Origin: Congeria kusceri
Taxonomy: Eukaryota > Mollusca > Bivalvia > Myida > Dreissenidae
Direction: 5' to 3'
Assembly: GCA_027627225.1 (NCBI GenBank)
Contig: JAPFQT010000040.1
Coordinates: 806,001 to 870,000 of the forward strand
Length of the DNA stretch: 64,000 bases
This document shows positions 35,776 to 45,957 of the stretch, one piece after another. The notes under the pieces were generated by a model, which saw nothing but the letters and a program-made list of their open reading frames with translations, had not been told where the DNA came from and did not search any database. How positions within the stretch are numbered: position 1 is the first letter of the stretch; every line of letters begins with the position of its first letter. Made by a program: the position numbers and the translations under genes.

Positions 35776-36495
35776 TTCTACGCACTCGATTGAATAACAA
35801 CAACTGAAAACAACAGACCCTACGCGCAAGTGTGGTAGTATTCAAACATGTAACCTGCTTTTTACGCTGTTATGCAATGTAAAACTTTAGAATGAAATGT
35901 TAAGCTTTTATTTGCGTATGAGTGACATCCAATGTATTTGTGTCTTAAATATTGTTTTTATTGAGGACTTTTCATTATTCAATTAAATTTCTATTGCACT
36001 TATTACTACGCGAGCCGGATGCAGACGACATTCGTAGCTCGACGCCGACCAGCTCAATCCACTGCCTCCACGTACTCGATGCGCATGCGCAGGAGACTCG
36101 ATGACAGCAGCCGAACCTTCGGAAACCACCGGACCTACCAAGCATCGGCGGTAAATTTCTGTTACAATTCTTCATTATAACTCAGGGATGTGACGTTTCT
36201 TCCTTTTGCATGTTAAAGTTATGCTTAAATTTGCTGGATTTAAAAATAAATTGTGAATATAATATATAGCTTCGACTAAGTCAAGGGAATATAAATTCTG
36301 TAGAAATCATTTGTATTTATAAATGTACTTATATATGTATTTATATACTGCTCTTGAAAATTAACAATTATGGACGAACAATTTAAAATTAAAACGAATG
36401 ATTTAAAGGATATATACTTATATAAATAATGGCGATTATGTCTTTATATGGTAATGAAGATAATCGTTTCGATTGTGATGATTGTGGTATTTGAC
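35776..36495 (+). repeat. Spacer with a single GCCGGATGCAGACGAC module
   Basis: 36015-36150 holds CCGGATGCAGACGACATTCG, ATGCGCATGCGCAGGAGAC and ends at GGCGGTAAAT, which resembles a splice donor. The rest is AT-rich without recognisable features. Confidence 0.45.
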
Positions 36496-36499
36496 TATA

Positions 36500-36675
36500 A
36501 AGACAACAATCAGCGGACGATGTCGGCGGCCATCAGCAGACGATGACGGCTACAATCAGCGGACGATGCCTGTGACAACCAGCGGGCGAAGTCAGCGACA
36601 ACCAGCGGACGATGCCTGTGACAACCAGCGGGCGAAGTCAGCGACAATCAGCGGACGATGCAGACGACGAGCCTA
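36500..36675 (+). repeat. 23-bp minisatellite A6 (ACCAGCGGACGATGCC type)
   Basis: About seven units alternating ACCAGCGGACGATGCCTGTG and ACCAGCGGGCGAAGTCAGCG, a 46-bp dimer. The last unit ends ATGCAGACGACGAGCC, returning to the core of the other arrays. A donor-like GGTAATTT follows at 36679. Confidence 0.88.
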
Positions 36676-36904
36676 AATGGTAATTTTGTAATAAAGTGTA
36701 TTTTCAAGAATTCACGTGAAATATAGCTTCATTAAGAACACGATCAATTATCAATGATTTGCAGGGTTATGAACAGTTGTAAGAATGCGATGCCATGTAT
36801 GTCCATGGTTTAATATATTACTTCATGTTTGTACAATATTTGATAATCACTTAAATGTTTACAGGTAACAAAAAAGCACGGTCGGTTTCATCCTGTTTTG
36901 AAAA

Positions 36905-37022
36905 TAAATTGATGATAAATGTGGTGATGATGATAAATGTGGCGATGATTATAAATGTGGCAATGGTGATAAACGTGGCAATGGTGATAAATGTGATGAT
37001 GATGATGATGATGATGATGATA
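36905..37022 (+). repeat. 18-bp tandem repeat running into (GAT)n
   Basis: Units resembling GATAAATGTGGCAATGGT repeat about six times and grade into nine GAT triplets. Confidence 0.85.
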
Positions 37023-37320
37023 TTTTTTATAGAAATATCCGGAATGGAAAGGCACCACTGAGTTATCAAAAAGATGGAGGAACAAATGATCGAACACTCT
37101 GTCATTTAAAGAACAACACGTGAAGTGTTATAGGAAAACGGACAATTATGAAGATGTAAGAAAAACACATTATCGTTACGTCAAATAAAAACAGACGGAC
37201 ATATATTTTTATGGACGTATTCAACCCAGTACATGGCCATTTACCGGTATAAATGATAAATTTTAAACTAGTAATGAACACGTCATTTGAACATTGACAC
37301 GTAATTTTAGATTTGTTATT
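37023..37320. other. Intergenic, nothing recognised
   Basis: Short AT-rich spacer without exon or repeat signals. Confidence 0.4.
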
Positions 37321-37321
37321 C

Positions 37322-37734
37322 TTAAAGGGATAGTTTCACAGTTTGTGGCTGGAAAAATATTTATCTAAAGATGGAATTTTAAAACATAAATTTGTAGAAT
37401 CTATCAAAACTTTTTGTCTTTTATGCTGTTTGGTTGTAAAACAGAATTATTTTTATTTTTATTTTGCCTTTTTGTGTAAAAAATGACTTGGTTGTAAAAC
37501 AAGAATTATTTTGATATTTATTTTGCATTTTGTGTAAAAAATGACTAGGGTATGTCTTCCAGGTGGCACATTTTTCTAAAAATATAACAGATAAACGTCA
37601 AACGTTCAGCTTTGCTTTCCAAACCTTAAAATATTAACACTAAATGTATTATGTATAAAATGTATTAAAAGGAAAAACTTAGTTTGAGAAAATTATTTCT
37701 CACAGCCCAAAACTGTGAAACTGTCCCTTTAACA
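37322..37734. mobile_element. ~405-bp MITE with TTAA target duplication (piggyBac-like ends)
   Basis: TTAA followed by AGGGATAGTTTCACAG at the left; CTGTGAAACTGTCCCT followed by TTAA at the right. The TIR continues inward (TTTGTGGCTG against CAGCCCAAAA). Inside is a ~75-bp direct repeat ('ggttgtaaaacagaattatttt...tgtgtaaaaaatgac', twice). TTAA duplication is the hallmark of piggyBac-type integration; no transposase is present. Confidence 0.8.
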
Positions 37735-38450
37735 TTTGTGTGTAACATTATTTATGGAATTAACATTAATTTGTTATGTAACGAGAGAATTTTGGATTCT
37801 AAATACGAAATAAATTTAAATGAATTGAAATAACATTAATATTGCAAACATGGAAAACTTAAGCATTGATTAAAAGATGTTCATATACTTGTTTTAGACA
37901 ATTTGTTTTCTTTCATACGATTATTGTGTTAATTATAACAACTACAGCATTTATAATAGTTGTAAATAACTGTTTCTTTTACACTTTTATGCAATTTCAA
38001 GATGTTCATGGTAATAATTACGTTACGTTAAGAGTTACGTATGGATATTTACTTAAGGAAATCCAGCATTGAACAATTTAACGTGACAAAAACATGTTTA
38101 CGTCAATGTGTATTATTTATTTCTATGTTACTGATTACTTACTTTACAGATTTAAGACACCGAATCCGCATTGAATATGAACATTTTCAATATTTGATAT
38201 TTATGTAGAGATTAAACTAATTTACCAATATTTTTTTGACGAATTGTCAAAATTTATACGTTTTTTACATGCAGAGAAAATGGTTAATGCGTTCACAGAC
38301 AAAATGTATGTTAAAGTTATCGTTTATGCTCAATGCAGTTTCGGTGGTTTTATATACCCATTGACATTTAGCTGTGTTTTAGTATTTCTATTTAAATGAA
38401 CGTTAATTTTTGTGTAATACAGAGATGAAATACAAATTAATAAAACAACT
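37735..38450. other. AT-rich intergenic DNA, no gene recognised
   Basis: No supported exons or repeats. Confidence 0.4.
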
Positions 38451-38464
38451 CAAGTACTAAGCAT

Positions 38465-39470
38465 CAGCCAACAACACAATCAAACCAGCAACCACAGCAA
38501 CCAACATATTGCTAGAACTACAGCATCAATAACAACAGCAACAGCTACTTCTACAAATACTAACAATTTTATTACGTCTGCTAACCTTACTACTGCTTCC
38601 AATGGACCTTTGTTGTTGCTGCTGCTGCTAGTGCGCTACTACTGATGCTGCTATTGCATATACCTAGTAAAAAAATACTAGGGTAGGCTGATCAAGGAGT
38701 CCAGATGGCACGAGTAGTTACTTTGAGAGTGTGGGGAGACTTGGGAGAGAGGTGTGGTTAGTGTTGTGTAGGGTAGACGGTGCCTCTGGTCTGGCTAGCC
38801 TTGTATGCCGAGAAGAAACTTTTAAAACCAGTAGGACGCCAATATATAACATGCAAATAAAAAATAAAAACTGTCGAAATAAAAGAAAACATTATATAAA
38901 ACTACAATTCCTAAAATAATACGTGTATTATATTAATAAAATAAAAAAATACGTATATGTTATATGCAGCAGCTGCTGCTTTCTGTTGCTGCATCTACCT
39001 ATGCAACTACTGCAGCTTGAACTACTACCGCAACTTCTTAAACTATTGATGCTTCTACTGCTGTAGCTGCTACTTCTACCACTGTTGCTGCTGCTACTTC
39101 TGCTGCTGCTACAGTGCAAACTGCTACCATTGCTACATAGCTGCTGTTGTTACATCTACTGATGCTGCTTTTGCATCTACTGCTGGAGATGCTGCTGCTC
39201 ATACTGCTGCAGCTACTGCTGCTACTGCTTCTGATACGTCTGCAGCTCCTACTATTGCTGCAGTTACTGCTGCTACTGCTATTGTTGCTGCTACTGTTGC
39301 TGCCACTAATTATGCTGCTTTTACTACTGTTGCTTTTGCTACTGCTCCAATTCTGCTATTTACAACGCTTCTACGTATACTTCCGCTACTATATACTTCT
39401 ACTATTAACATTAACACCAACTACTACCACTGCTGCTGTTGTTGATGCTGGTAAAACTTGTTCAAATGCT
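38465..39470. repeat. Imperfect trinucleotide tracts (CAA/CAG, then CTG/CTA)
   Basis: 38465-38660 is rich in AACA, CAGCAA and TACTACTG. 38968-39460 is a long interrupted GCTGCT/GCTACT tract on the + strand. The 128-codon Leu-rich frame (39147-39533) and the Ser-rich minus frame are translations of these triplets, not genes. A GT-rich non-repetitive patch (38690-38830) lies between the tracts. Confidence 0.8.
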
Positions 39471-39539
39471 ACTGATAAGTGTACTTTTCTAAGCAGAATT
39501 TCGGACATTTATCGATTCCATTATTATTTTTAACGCTGC

Positions 39540-40100
39540 ATTAGATGATTTCATAGATTTGATCGTTCCTTTTATATGTTAACCCAAACTTTTTTTTTTT
39601 TATCTCTGCCAATGTGGTTATGTTGTTGCTGGCATTTGTATGCTTGCCTGTCTATATATTAATTAGCAACTTCTATATATTAAGACGTAACTTTACGCAA
39701 AAGGTTATGGTGGATTTGCATGCAATTTTGTAGGAAGGTGAAAGTGGGTCATTGAAACAAATTGTTAGATGTTGGTGGTGATCCGGATCATCGTCTTGAT
39801 CCAGGATATTTGAATCAATGGGAAATTGGATAAGGGAGCTAACCAAACACTGAAAAGTACCATTGCTATGCAGTGTTACCTATCTTAGTGGAGGGTCTGT
39901 GCTCTCCGAATGTTTGTTTTTTTATATACTGTAAGAATAATGAAATGTTTTTCTTTTGTTAGCACAATTGTTGTTTTTATCGCTTTCATTTGTAGTTATT
40001 TTTCCACTGGATTATATAAAACATGTATAATATGTTCATATATTTCTATTTTTATTTGTATTTTCTGTTTTTATTTTTTACAATTTATACATAATTCATG
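39540..40100. other. AT-rich intergenic DNA, no gene recognised
   Basis: A T-run at 39590-39601. No exon supported; the hydrophobic 72-codon frame at 39910 is an AT-rich chance frame. Confidence 0.4.
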
Positions 40101-40105
40101 TTACG

Positions 40106-40284
40106 TTAAAGGGGTGTATCTACGGTAGATCGACAATTGCATTTGCAAAAATAAAGTTCATTTACAGAGAACTAATATTGAAGCATTGTTAAATACGATG
40201 CTCTTGTGTCTATAAACAGTTGATAAACGTTATATAATTTTGAAATATACTATTAATGGGAAATACCTCGATATGCCCCTTTAA
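40106..40284. mobile_element. ~175-bp MITE with TTAA target duplication
   Basis: TTAA-AGGGGTGTATC at the left and GATATGCCCCT-TTAA at the right. TIRs of about 15 bp with mismatches. Same integration signature as 37322-37734 but different ends, so it is a distinct family. Confidence 0.7.
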
Positions 40285-40680
40285 TATTATGCAGACTTAT
40301 CAAAACTTTTAACTTGTGTTAGTAAAATTTATTTTTTATTGCTTCAGTTATTTTTTTCCAGTGATATATTTATACGAAATTTGTTTTGATTTTAAACATT
40401 CTTTTTATATGGTAATCTTATTAAATATAAATATAATTATGTGATAATCACAAATAAAAAAAAATAAACAAAGATACGTGGTGTTTTACTATTATATTTA
40501 TAATATCCACCATACTACAATTAAAACAAAGAACTAAACATTAATTTAGTCAATGATGAAGGCGCATGTTTAAAGTCTTGTGAAGCTCTGAACCGAATGG
40601 TCTTGAGGCAAATTGTCTTGGGACCGAATTGTCTTAGGATCACATGATACTTCAACTTCCGGTAAAATGGCGGAAATGTC

Positions 40681-41153
40681 AAGGTTACGCATGCGCAAAT
40701 AAATTCCTTCATTGTTACATATAAAATATACAATGTTTGATCTCAATTTTCACCATGACCAAGCTACTTTCTAATATATCACCATACATCGTTGGAAAGA
40801 TAATGCCATAACCTTTTGAAAAAACAGCATGTCAACAAATTCTATGCGTTGTAACTCAAAATATTTACCTTAGAATAAACACACCGGTTTTGACGGGCAT
40901 GGAGGCTGCCATTTTGTGCATGAATACATGGGCGAAAAGTTATGAAGCTGGGAACCAATTTTTATAAAGTAGTGCCTAAAACTGTATTTTTTCTTATTTC
41001 TTACATATATACCTTTAAATTGATACCAAAACATATCATTTAAACTGTATTTTTAAAATCATATGCGTTATACACTGAACCATATGTGTTTATTATCTAA
41101 CTGACAGCATGTAACTCTGAGGATTAGACTTCCGTTTTGGTGTAATTTGACCT
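40681..41153 (+). repeat. 473-bp direct repeat, left copy
   Basis: Begins AAGGTTACGCATGCGC and ends GTGTAATTTGACCT. Reading line by line I found no difference from 44453-44925. It has no coding capacity. It lies left of the Mutator-like/nuclease cassette. The outer flank carries ACTTCCGG and AAAATGGCGG at 40655-40673. No convincing target duplication outside the pair. Confidence 0.92.
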
Positions 41154-41880
41154 TTAAGAGAACCCAACCCTTTCAAATTTGAATAAAAACCACATTTTTC
41201 ATAAGTCTGATCTATTTCGAGAAAGAACATGAAGTCCTATCACACTGGTATAAGGATTTATTGGAAAAAAATATAATTGAAAATACCACATATAAAGGCA
41301 TTTCGAGACAGTATTTTAGACAGAAAACATGTACTTAGGTACATCTTGGAAAACATTATTTTAACTCAGAATTAAGCATAACTTTGAGTTGTAATAGACA
41401 TAGCAGATGTAAAATACAATAGCAGAAGTGAAAACAATCTTCATTGGCATTCTAAATGTTATAGAGCAGGTTTTTAAGCTGTTCTGAGCTATAAAAAAAA
41501 AAAAAATCTGAATTTTTTGGGGTAAAATGCATATAAAAGCAGCATGTCAGATGCCATTTGACCCCAGAAAAGGGTTTGGTTACATAACAATCAACAGACT
41601 GTACCTCCTGACACACAATAAACAAAAACATGTCAATGCTAGGTACTAACTAACAGTCTTTTGTCACACCTGAACCTGTGGGTGAGGTGTGAATTCCTTC
41701 TAGGCCAGTCTCCAGTAACCTTCAGTCTGTATCCAGTACTCAGTGCTGTGTAATGTGTGGAAATAAAAAGGTTTTCTGTGCATGTTAACTCATTATTGTG
41801 ATTACTAGTGTAAGTTATATATAATTAGTGTACATATACAATAGTTTCCTTTTTTTTAAATTGTGATAAGTCTAGTCGCT

Positions 41881-43811
41881 ATGCCGGCTTCAAAGCGTCG
41901 AGCTCACTTGCGAAAAAGTTGGTTCAAAAAGGGGCTTGGGAGTCCCAACAAGGGTAGAACTCTTTCTTTCCCCACTGTTGTTGATAAGAAGTATGTGAGA
42001 TTGGAAAAGAAGTCATTTGAGAGTAGAATACATGACAATAACAATGTACTAACCTTCAACGATACCGATGGTACGGACACGACTGTGTCAACGTTACGTC
42101 CCCGTCCCAATGCCACTAATGTAGTTGATGAGTACAGTAGTTTTGATGACTCGTCACTACATCCAGACTTGTACACCAATAAGTTGATGGCTCAGGCTGA
42201 GGTCCAGGTTCTTTTCAACACTGCATTTAAAGAACATACTCAAATTAAACCAAACTGTGATGGCGATTTAAATTTTGATGCCGCTAACTCCATTAGGTGG
42301 GGTCTAGGTTGGCGTGAGCGGCTAAAATGTACAAAGTGTTCGTACATTAGGAAGTATCACAATCTTTACGAGGAGGTTGATTGTGAAAAAGGTCGTGGTA
42401 GGCGTGCCGCAAAAGTAAACATAGGCCTTCAGCTTGGTCTGTGCACAACACCAATCAGCAATATCGGTGTGCGCAGAATTCTTAACAACGCTAATATAAT
42501 AGCCCCCACCCAGTCCTCCATGCAAAGATTAAGTAATAAAGTTAATGAAAAGGTAGAAAGTGTCAATGTAAAGGACATGCATGAGCAAAGAGTGTCCCTT
42601 GTGAAGGAAAATGCCCTGATAGGTAAAAAAAACTGTAAATGTAGAGGGCGACTCGTGCTACAATAACCCCATGTTTAATTCCGACTCGACCCCATTTCAG
42701 GCAGGGTCTATCGCGACAACCACGTTTTGTGAAAATAACACTAAAGACAAGAAAATAGTAGGGGTACATATTGCCAATAAACTTTGCATGATTGGAGCTC
42801 GCTTGCGAAATAAGGGGAACACTGTTGTTTGCCCAAACCATAGGGGTCATTTCTCCGCAAATGTATCCGAATCAGATCCAATCGGTAACGAAGGTAAATG
42901 GTCTGAAATAGTGACCCGCAACATATCAAATGATGTTAAGATAGCGGGTTATACTGGTGATGGTGACTCTAGGAGTCATGCAGGTGTGAGCAAAGGGAAT
43001 AAACATAAAGTTGAACACTTTAAAGACATAAGGCACTTAGGAAATTCATTGAAGCGTGCTGTTCACAAAGCCAACTTTAGTTCAAATATGTTCAAAGGGT
43101 TTTCAAACACAAACATTAAGAATCGCTTTGCTCTTTCGATAAAACAACGGTGTGTGGCAGCGTTAAAGACAGCCCATACGGTTTACAATGGTGACCTAAA
43201 CAAAATAAAACACTGTATGCCCAAGGTAGCCGATGCAATTGTTTCTTGCTTTGGTGGGTATTGCGGAGAGCCCTGCAAAGCATCTAGTTTAGTTTGTTGT
43301 GGTAACTACCGACAGGCTAAAAACTTCATGCCAATGAATGCTAAACTAAGAATGACAGAGGGTGATAAGGCATTACTTTTAAAATGCATGGCCATTATGT
43401 CTCCCTCAGCCCTTGATCCAACCAAATTTTTGACCACTACGCAAAAGTGCGAGGCCGTGAATCGATCTTACCAGACAGTTAACCCAAAAATGATAACTAA
43501 CCCTAGCCGGAAGGATTCACGGCCAGGTTCATAAACTAAACAATGGGTATGCAGTGTCTGTGTTGATTGAAACCAAGTCTCTAGGGGCCACCCTTACAAC
43601 AGGTTCCACGGTCATACGTCAAATACGGAAGACCGATCAAAGAACCCAAAGGCCGAATAAAGAGGTAATTGAAAAACGCAAAACTACTAGATACGCGACA
43701 CGCCAGAGACGGTATAAATTACATGAAAATTTGCATTATAGTAAGGGTCTCACTGACATGGTATCAGTCGTGAGAAGTTCTAGACATTTAAGAGACCACA
43801 GTTATGTATAA
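41881..43811 (+). pseudogene. Mutator-like transposase, broken by two frameshifts
   Basis: The N-terminus (ATG at 41881, basic MPASKRRAHLRKSW start) runs to 42666. Continuity of family-like sequence then passes to a second frame (to 43534) and a third (to 43811). The first shift coincides with an A8 run at 42625-42632; the second lies near 43505-43515. Visible features: a CxxC pair (KCTKCSYIRKYH), the GRGRRAAKVNIGLQLGL segment, an FQAG...ATTTFCEN block, an acidic DGDSRSH motif likely in the catalytic core, and a Cys-rich stretch (CFGGYCGEPC). The order matches metazoan proteins annotated with the Mutator-like transposase domain. A polyadenylation signal AATAAA sits at 43837, 26 bp after the stop. 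The shifts may be true decay or homopolymer sequencing errors. Confidence 0.75.
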
Positions 43812-44040
43812 ATAGAGAATACTAGGTTAGCGTTGAATAAAGATAAGTTTATTTAGCGAGGCTTAGAAAAACTGGACAGAGCACGAGCCTTGTACTTGTG
43901 TATATATGTATAGTTTTGCCTTCATTTGCTGCGTTTCATGCATTTTTTTCAGCTGAATGTCTGATTTTAGTACAATTACAAACTAAAATGTGAACTGAAT
44001 AGAATCTGTTAACTTTGCAAATTAGGAGAATTGGTATGAT

Positions 44041-44409
44041 TCAAAGTACGCATTTCGGATGGTCATCATGGCCGATGCATCGGCCAGTGCGGACACAAAC
44101 TTTGCGGGCATTATTAACAGTTACAGCTTCTAAAACTAAATGATAAGGATTGCAACACAAAGTATTATGACATAAATGAGATAATTGTTGAGACTCGTGC
44201 AAATTAATGTAAAAATGAAACTGAAAAACAACACGGTGAACATAATGGGTCTTGGATGGTGACTCTGGTGGACATTTTGCTTTAATTTTCCCATATCTAC
44301 CCCCCTCATGTCCACTAGAGCAACCATCCCATAAAATACAGCCTTTAATGGGGTCAAGATGGCATCTGGCAGTAATTCTCTCCATTACAGTGCGTTTGTA
44401 AGCATCCAT
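44041..44409 (-). CDS. His-Cys box (His-Me finger) endonuclease, I-PpoI type
   Basis: Intact 122-codon frame from an ATG at 44409. The layout matches the zinc-bound His-Cys box nucleases: C24 in GCILW (first zinc site), SHLCHN with H78 as candidate general base and C80, then C85, H90 in CCNPYHL completing the first zinc site, N99 as candidate metal ligand 14 residues after C85, and C105, C111, H114, C120 forming a second zinc site. Spacing fits I-PpoI residue by residue, from family knowledge. Expected role is double-strand DNA cleavage. It lies convergent with and downstream of the Mutator-like gene, inside the direct repeats. CCGGAAGT (ETS-like on -) sits 31 bp upstream of the start. No intron is needed. 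Confidence 0.8.
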   Translation of the reverse strand: MDAYKRTVMERITARCHLDPIKGCILWDGCSSGHEGGRYGKIKAKCPPESPSKTHYVHRVVFQFHFYINLHESQQLSHLCHNTLCCNPYHLVLEAVTVNNARKVCVRTGRCIGHDDHPKCVL

Positions 44410-44452
44410 TAAAAAAAAAATTGCAGACTACAAATCTTTCCGGAAGTTCTTA

Positions 44453-44925
44453 AAGGTTACGCATGCGCAAATAAATTCCTTCATTGTTACATATAAAATA
44501 TACAATGTTTGATCTCAATTTTCACCATGACCAAGCTACTTTCTAATATATCACCATACATCGTTGGAAAGATAATGCCATAACCTTTTGAAAAAACAGC
44601 ATGTCAACAAATTCTATGCGTTGTAACTCAAAATATTTACCTTAGAATAAACACACCGGTTTTGACGGGCATGGAGGCTGCCATTTTGTGCATGAATACA
44701 TGGGCGAAAAGTTATGAAGCTGGGAACCAATTTTTATAAAGTAGTGCCTAAAACTGTATTTTTTCTTATTTCTTACATATATACCTTTAAATTGATACCA
44801 AAACATATCATTTAAACTGTATTTTTAAAATCATATGCGTTATACACTGAACCATATGTGTTTATTATCTAACTGACAGCATGTAACTCTGAGGATTAGA
44901 CTTCCGTTTTGGTGTAATTTGACCT
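44453..44925 (+). repeat. 473-bp direct repeat, right copy
   Basis: Apparently identical over its whole length to 40681-41153 and in the same orientation. It starts directly after GTTCTTA and ends before 'caacataaatg'. Such identity implies a recent origin or gene conversion. Confidence 0.92.
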
Positions 44926-45549
44926 CAACATAAATGTTTACAGTTGCAGTTTATGAATGGATTTAATAATTAATTAGGACGTGACCAAGGTAACTATTGA
45001 TTGTTTTCATTTCCATATACACTAATAAAACACATAACATAATAAACAGAACTGACATAAGTTTTTAATATCGAAAAAATCGAAAAGTCATCGTCAGATG
45101 TAAAAACAGTATGCTATGTTCTTTAGATACCGTTTCTCTTAATGACACCATGAAGTCGTCCTTAAATTAGGTTTGACCATACTCGCTTTTAAAACATATT
45201 AAATATGACAAAATGTCTATCTTTAATTTCAGAATACACAATCTGTAAAATCTCACTTTATAAACAAATGACAGCACTCAGAACAGGTCAACCATAACGA
45301 TCTCCCATAAAAAACAAGAGTCTTTTGATACTGTTTCTTGTCTTTGTTGGGGTTATAACGTCATATAAGGCTGGTGCTCGAGCTATTGTTCTTTACAATA
45401 TTATAGAGCAATCTATTTTAATCTCAATTATAGTGAAATAGTGAAATCAGTTTAATTTCGAACAATTGAGTGATTATCGATGGAAAAGGGTACTAGCACT
45501 GCTGTTAAACACAAGACCAGAATATGAAAGGAGCGCATTAAAAGATTGA
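44926..45549. other. AT-rich intergenic DNA, no gene recognised
   Basis: No repeat ends or exon candidates. It may include the 3' flank of the minus-strand frame at 45550-45861. Confidence 0.35.
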
Positions 45550-45861
45550 CTATTTTGCTGAATTAACATGATTTTGTGGCTTGTATTTACTGAAAGACGA
45601 TGTCTGCATAAAAGCATATATTTCCGGATTGTCAGGATGCCAAACATGGTGTTCTTCTATAGTATCTTGTGAAGAAACGGTATCTAAGATATAACGGTAT
45701 CTGAAACATAAGGGATACATGAGGTCACCAGAACAGGTCTGGGACACAGAGCAACTTATTTTACACCGGCACTGTAGTATATTTATGGCCATCTTATTGC
45801 GCATGCATGACGGACCATAACCCGGCACTAGCCACATGCTTATCAGTAGTAGAATAAACAT
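45550..45861 (-). CDS. Possible small secreted cysteine-rich protein
   Basis: From ATG at 45861 a 103-residue protein starts with a signal-peptide-like MFILLLISMWLVPGYG followed by PSC. The mature part has six cysteines (PSC, QC, RC, SC, TC, LC), enough for three disulfides, then a tail with EEHHVWHPDN. The frame stays open upstream to 45957, but just 5' of the ATG the minus strand reads CTGTTTCTAG/G, a plausible splice acceptor, so this may be the last coding exon or a two-exon gene. I recognise no family. Length and the signal-like start favour it being real, but a chance frame in AT-rich DNA is possible. Confidence 0.4.
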   Translation of the reverse strand: MFILLLISMWLVPGYGPSCMRNKMAINILQCRCKISCSVSQTCSGDLMYPLCFRYRYILDTVSSQDTIEEHHVWHPDNPEIYAFMQTSSFSKYKPQNHVNSAK

Positions 45862-45957
45862 CCTAGAAACAGCACGCTTTTGTTCGTAATTGACCTTATT
45901 GTCTTTAAAGCAGCAGTCCAGAAATATGTAATATGTAATACAAATAAAACTTTGCAT

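Larger units (their letters stand above)
40681..44925. mobile_element. 4.2-kb composite element: direct repeats, Mutator-like transposase, His-Cys box nuclease
   Basis: Two apparently identical 473-bp direct repeats bound a 3.3-kb interior. The interior starts TTAAGAGAAC just after the left repeat and ends GTTCTTAA just before the right one, a short inverted pair. It holds a broken Mutator-like transposase on + and an intact I-PpoI-type endonuclease on -. There are no reverse transcriptase or integrase motifs, so the direct repeats are not ordinary retroviral LTRs. The A-B-A layout could come from tandem insertion followed by recombination, or could be the native termini of an undescribed element type. 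Confidence 0.7.

Noticed and set aside
30095..36675. CRISPR array interpretation of the regularly spaced 23-bp repeats
   Set aside because: Units are contiguous without unique spacers, and the genome context is eukaryotic with no cas genes.
39147..39533. Leu-rich 128-codon frame resembling a membrane protein
   Set aside because: Translation of an interrupted CTG/CTA tract.
40681..44925. LTR retrotransposon interpretation of the 473-bp direct repeats
   Set aside because: No TG...CA ends, primer-binding site, polypurine tract, gag, reverse transcriptase or integrase; the contents are a Mutator-like transposase and a His-Cys box nuclease.
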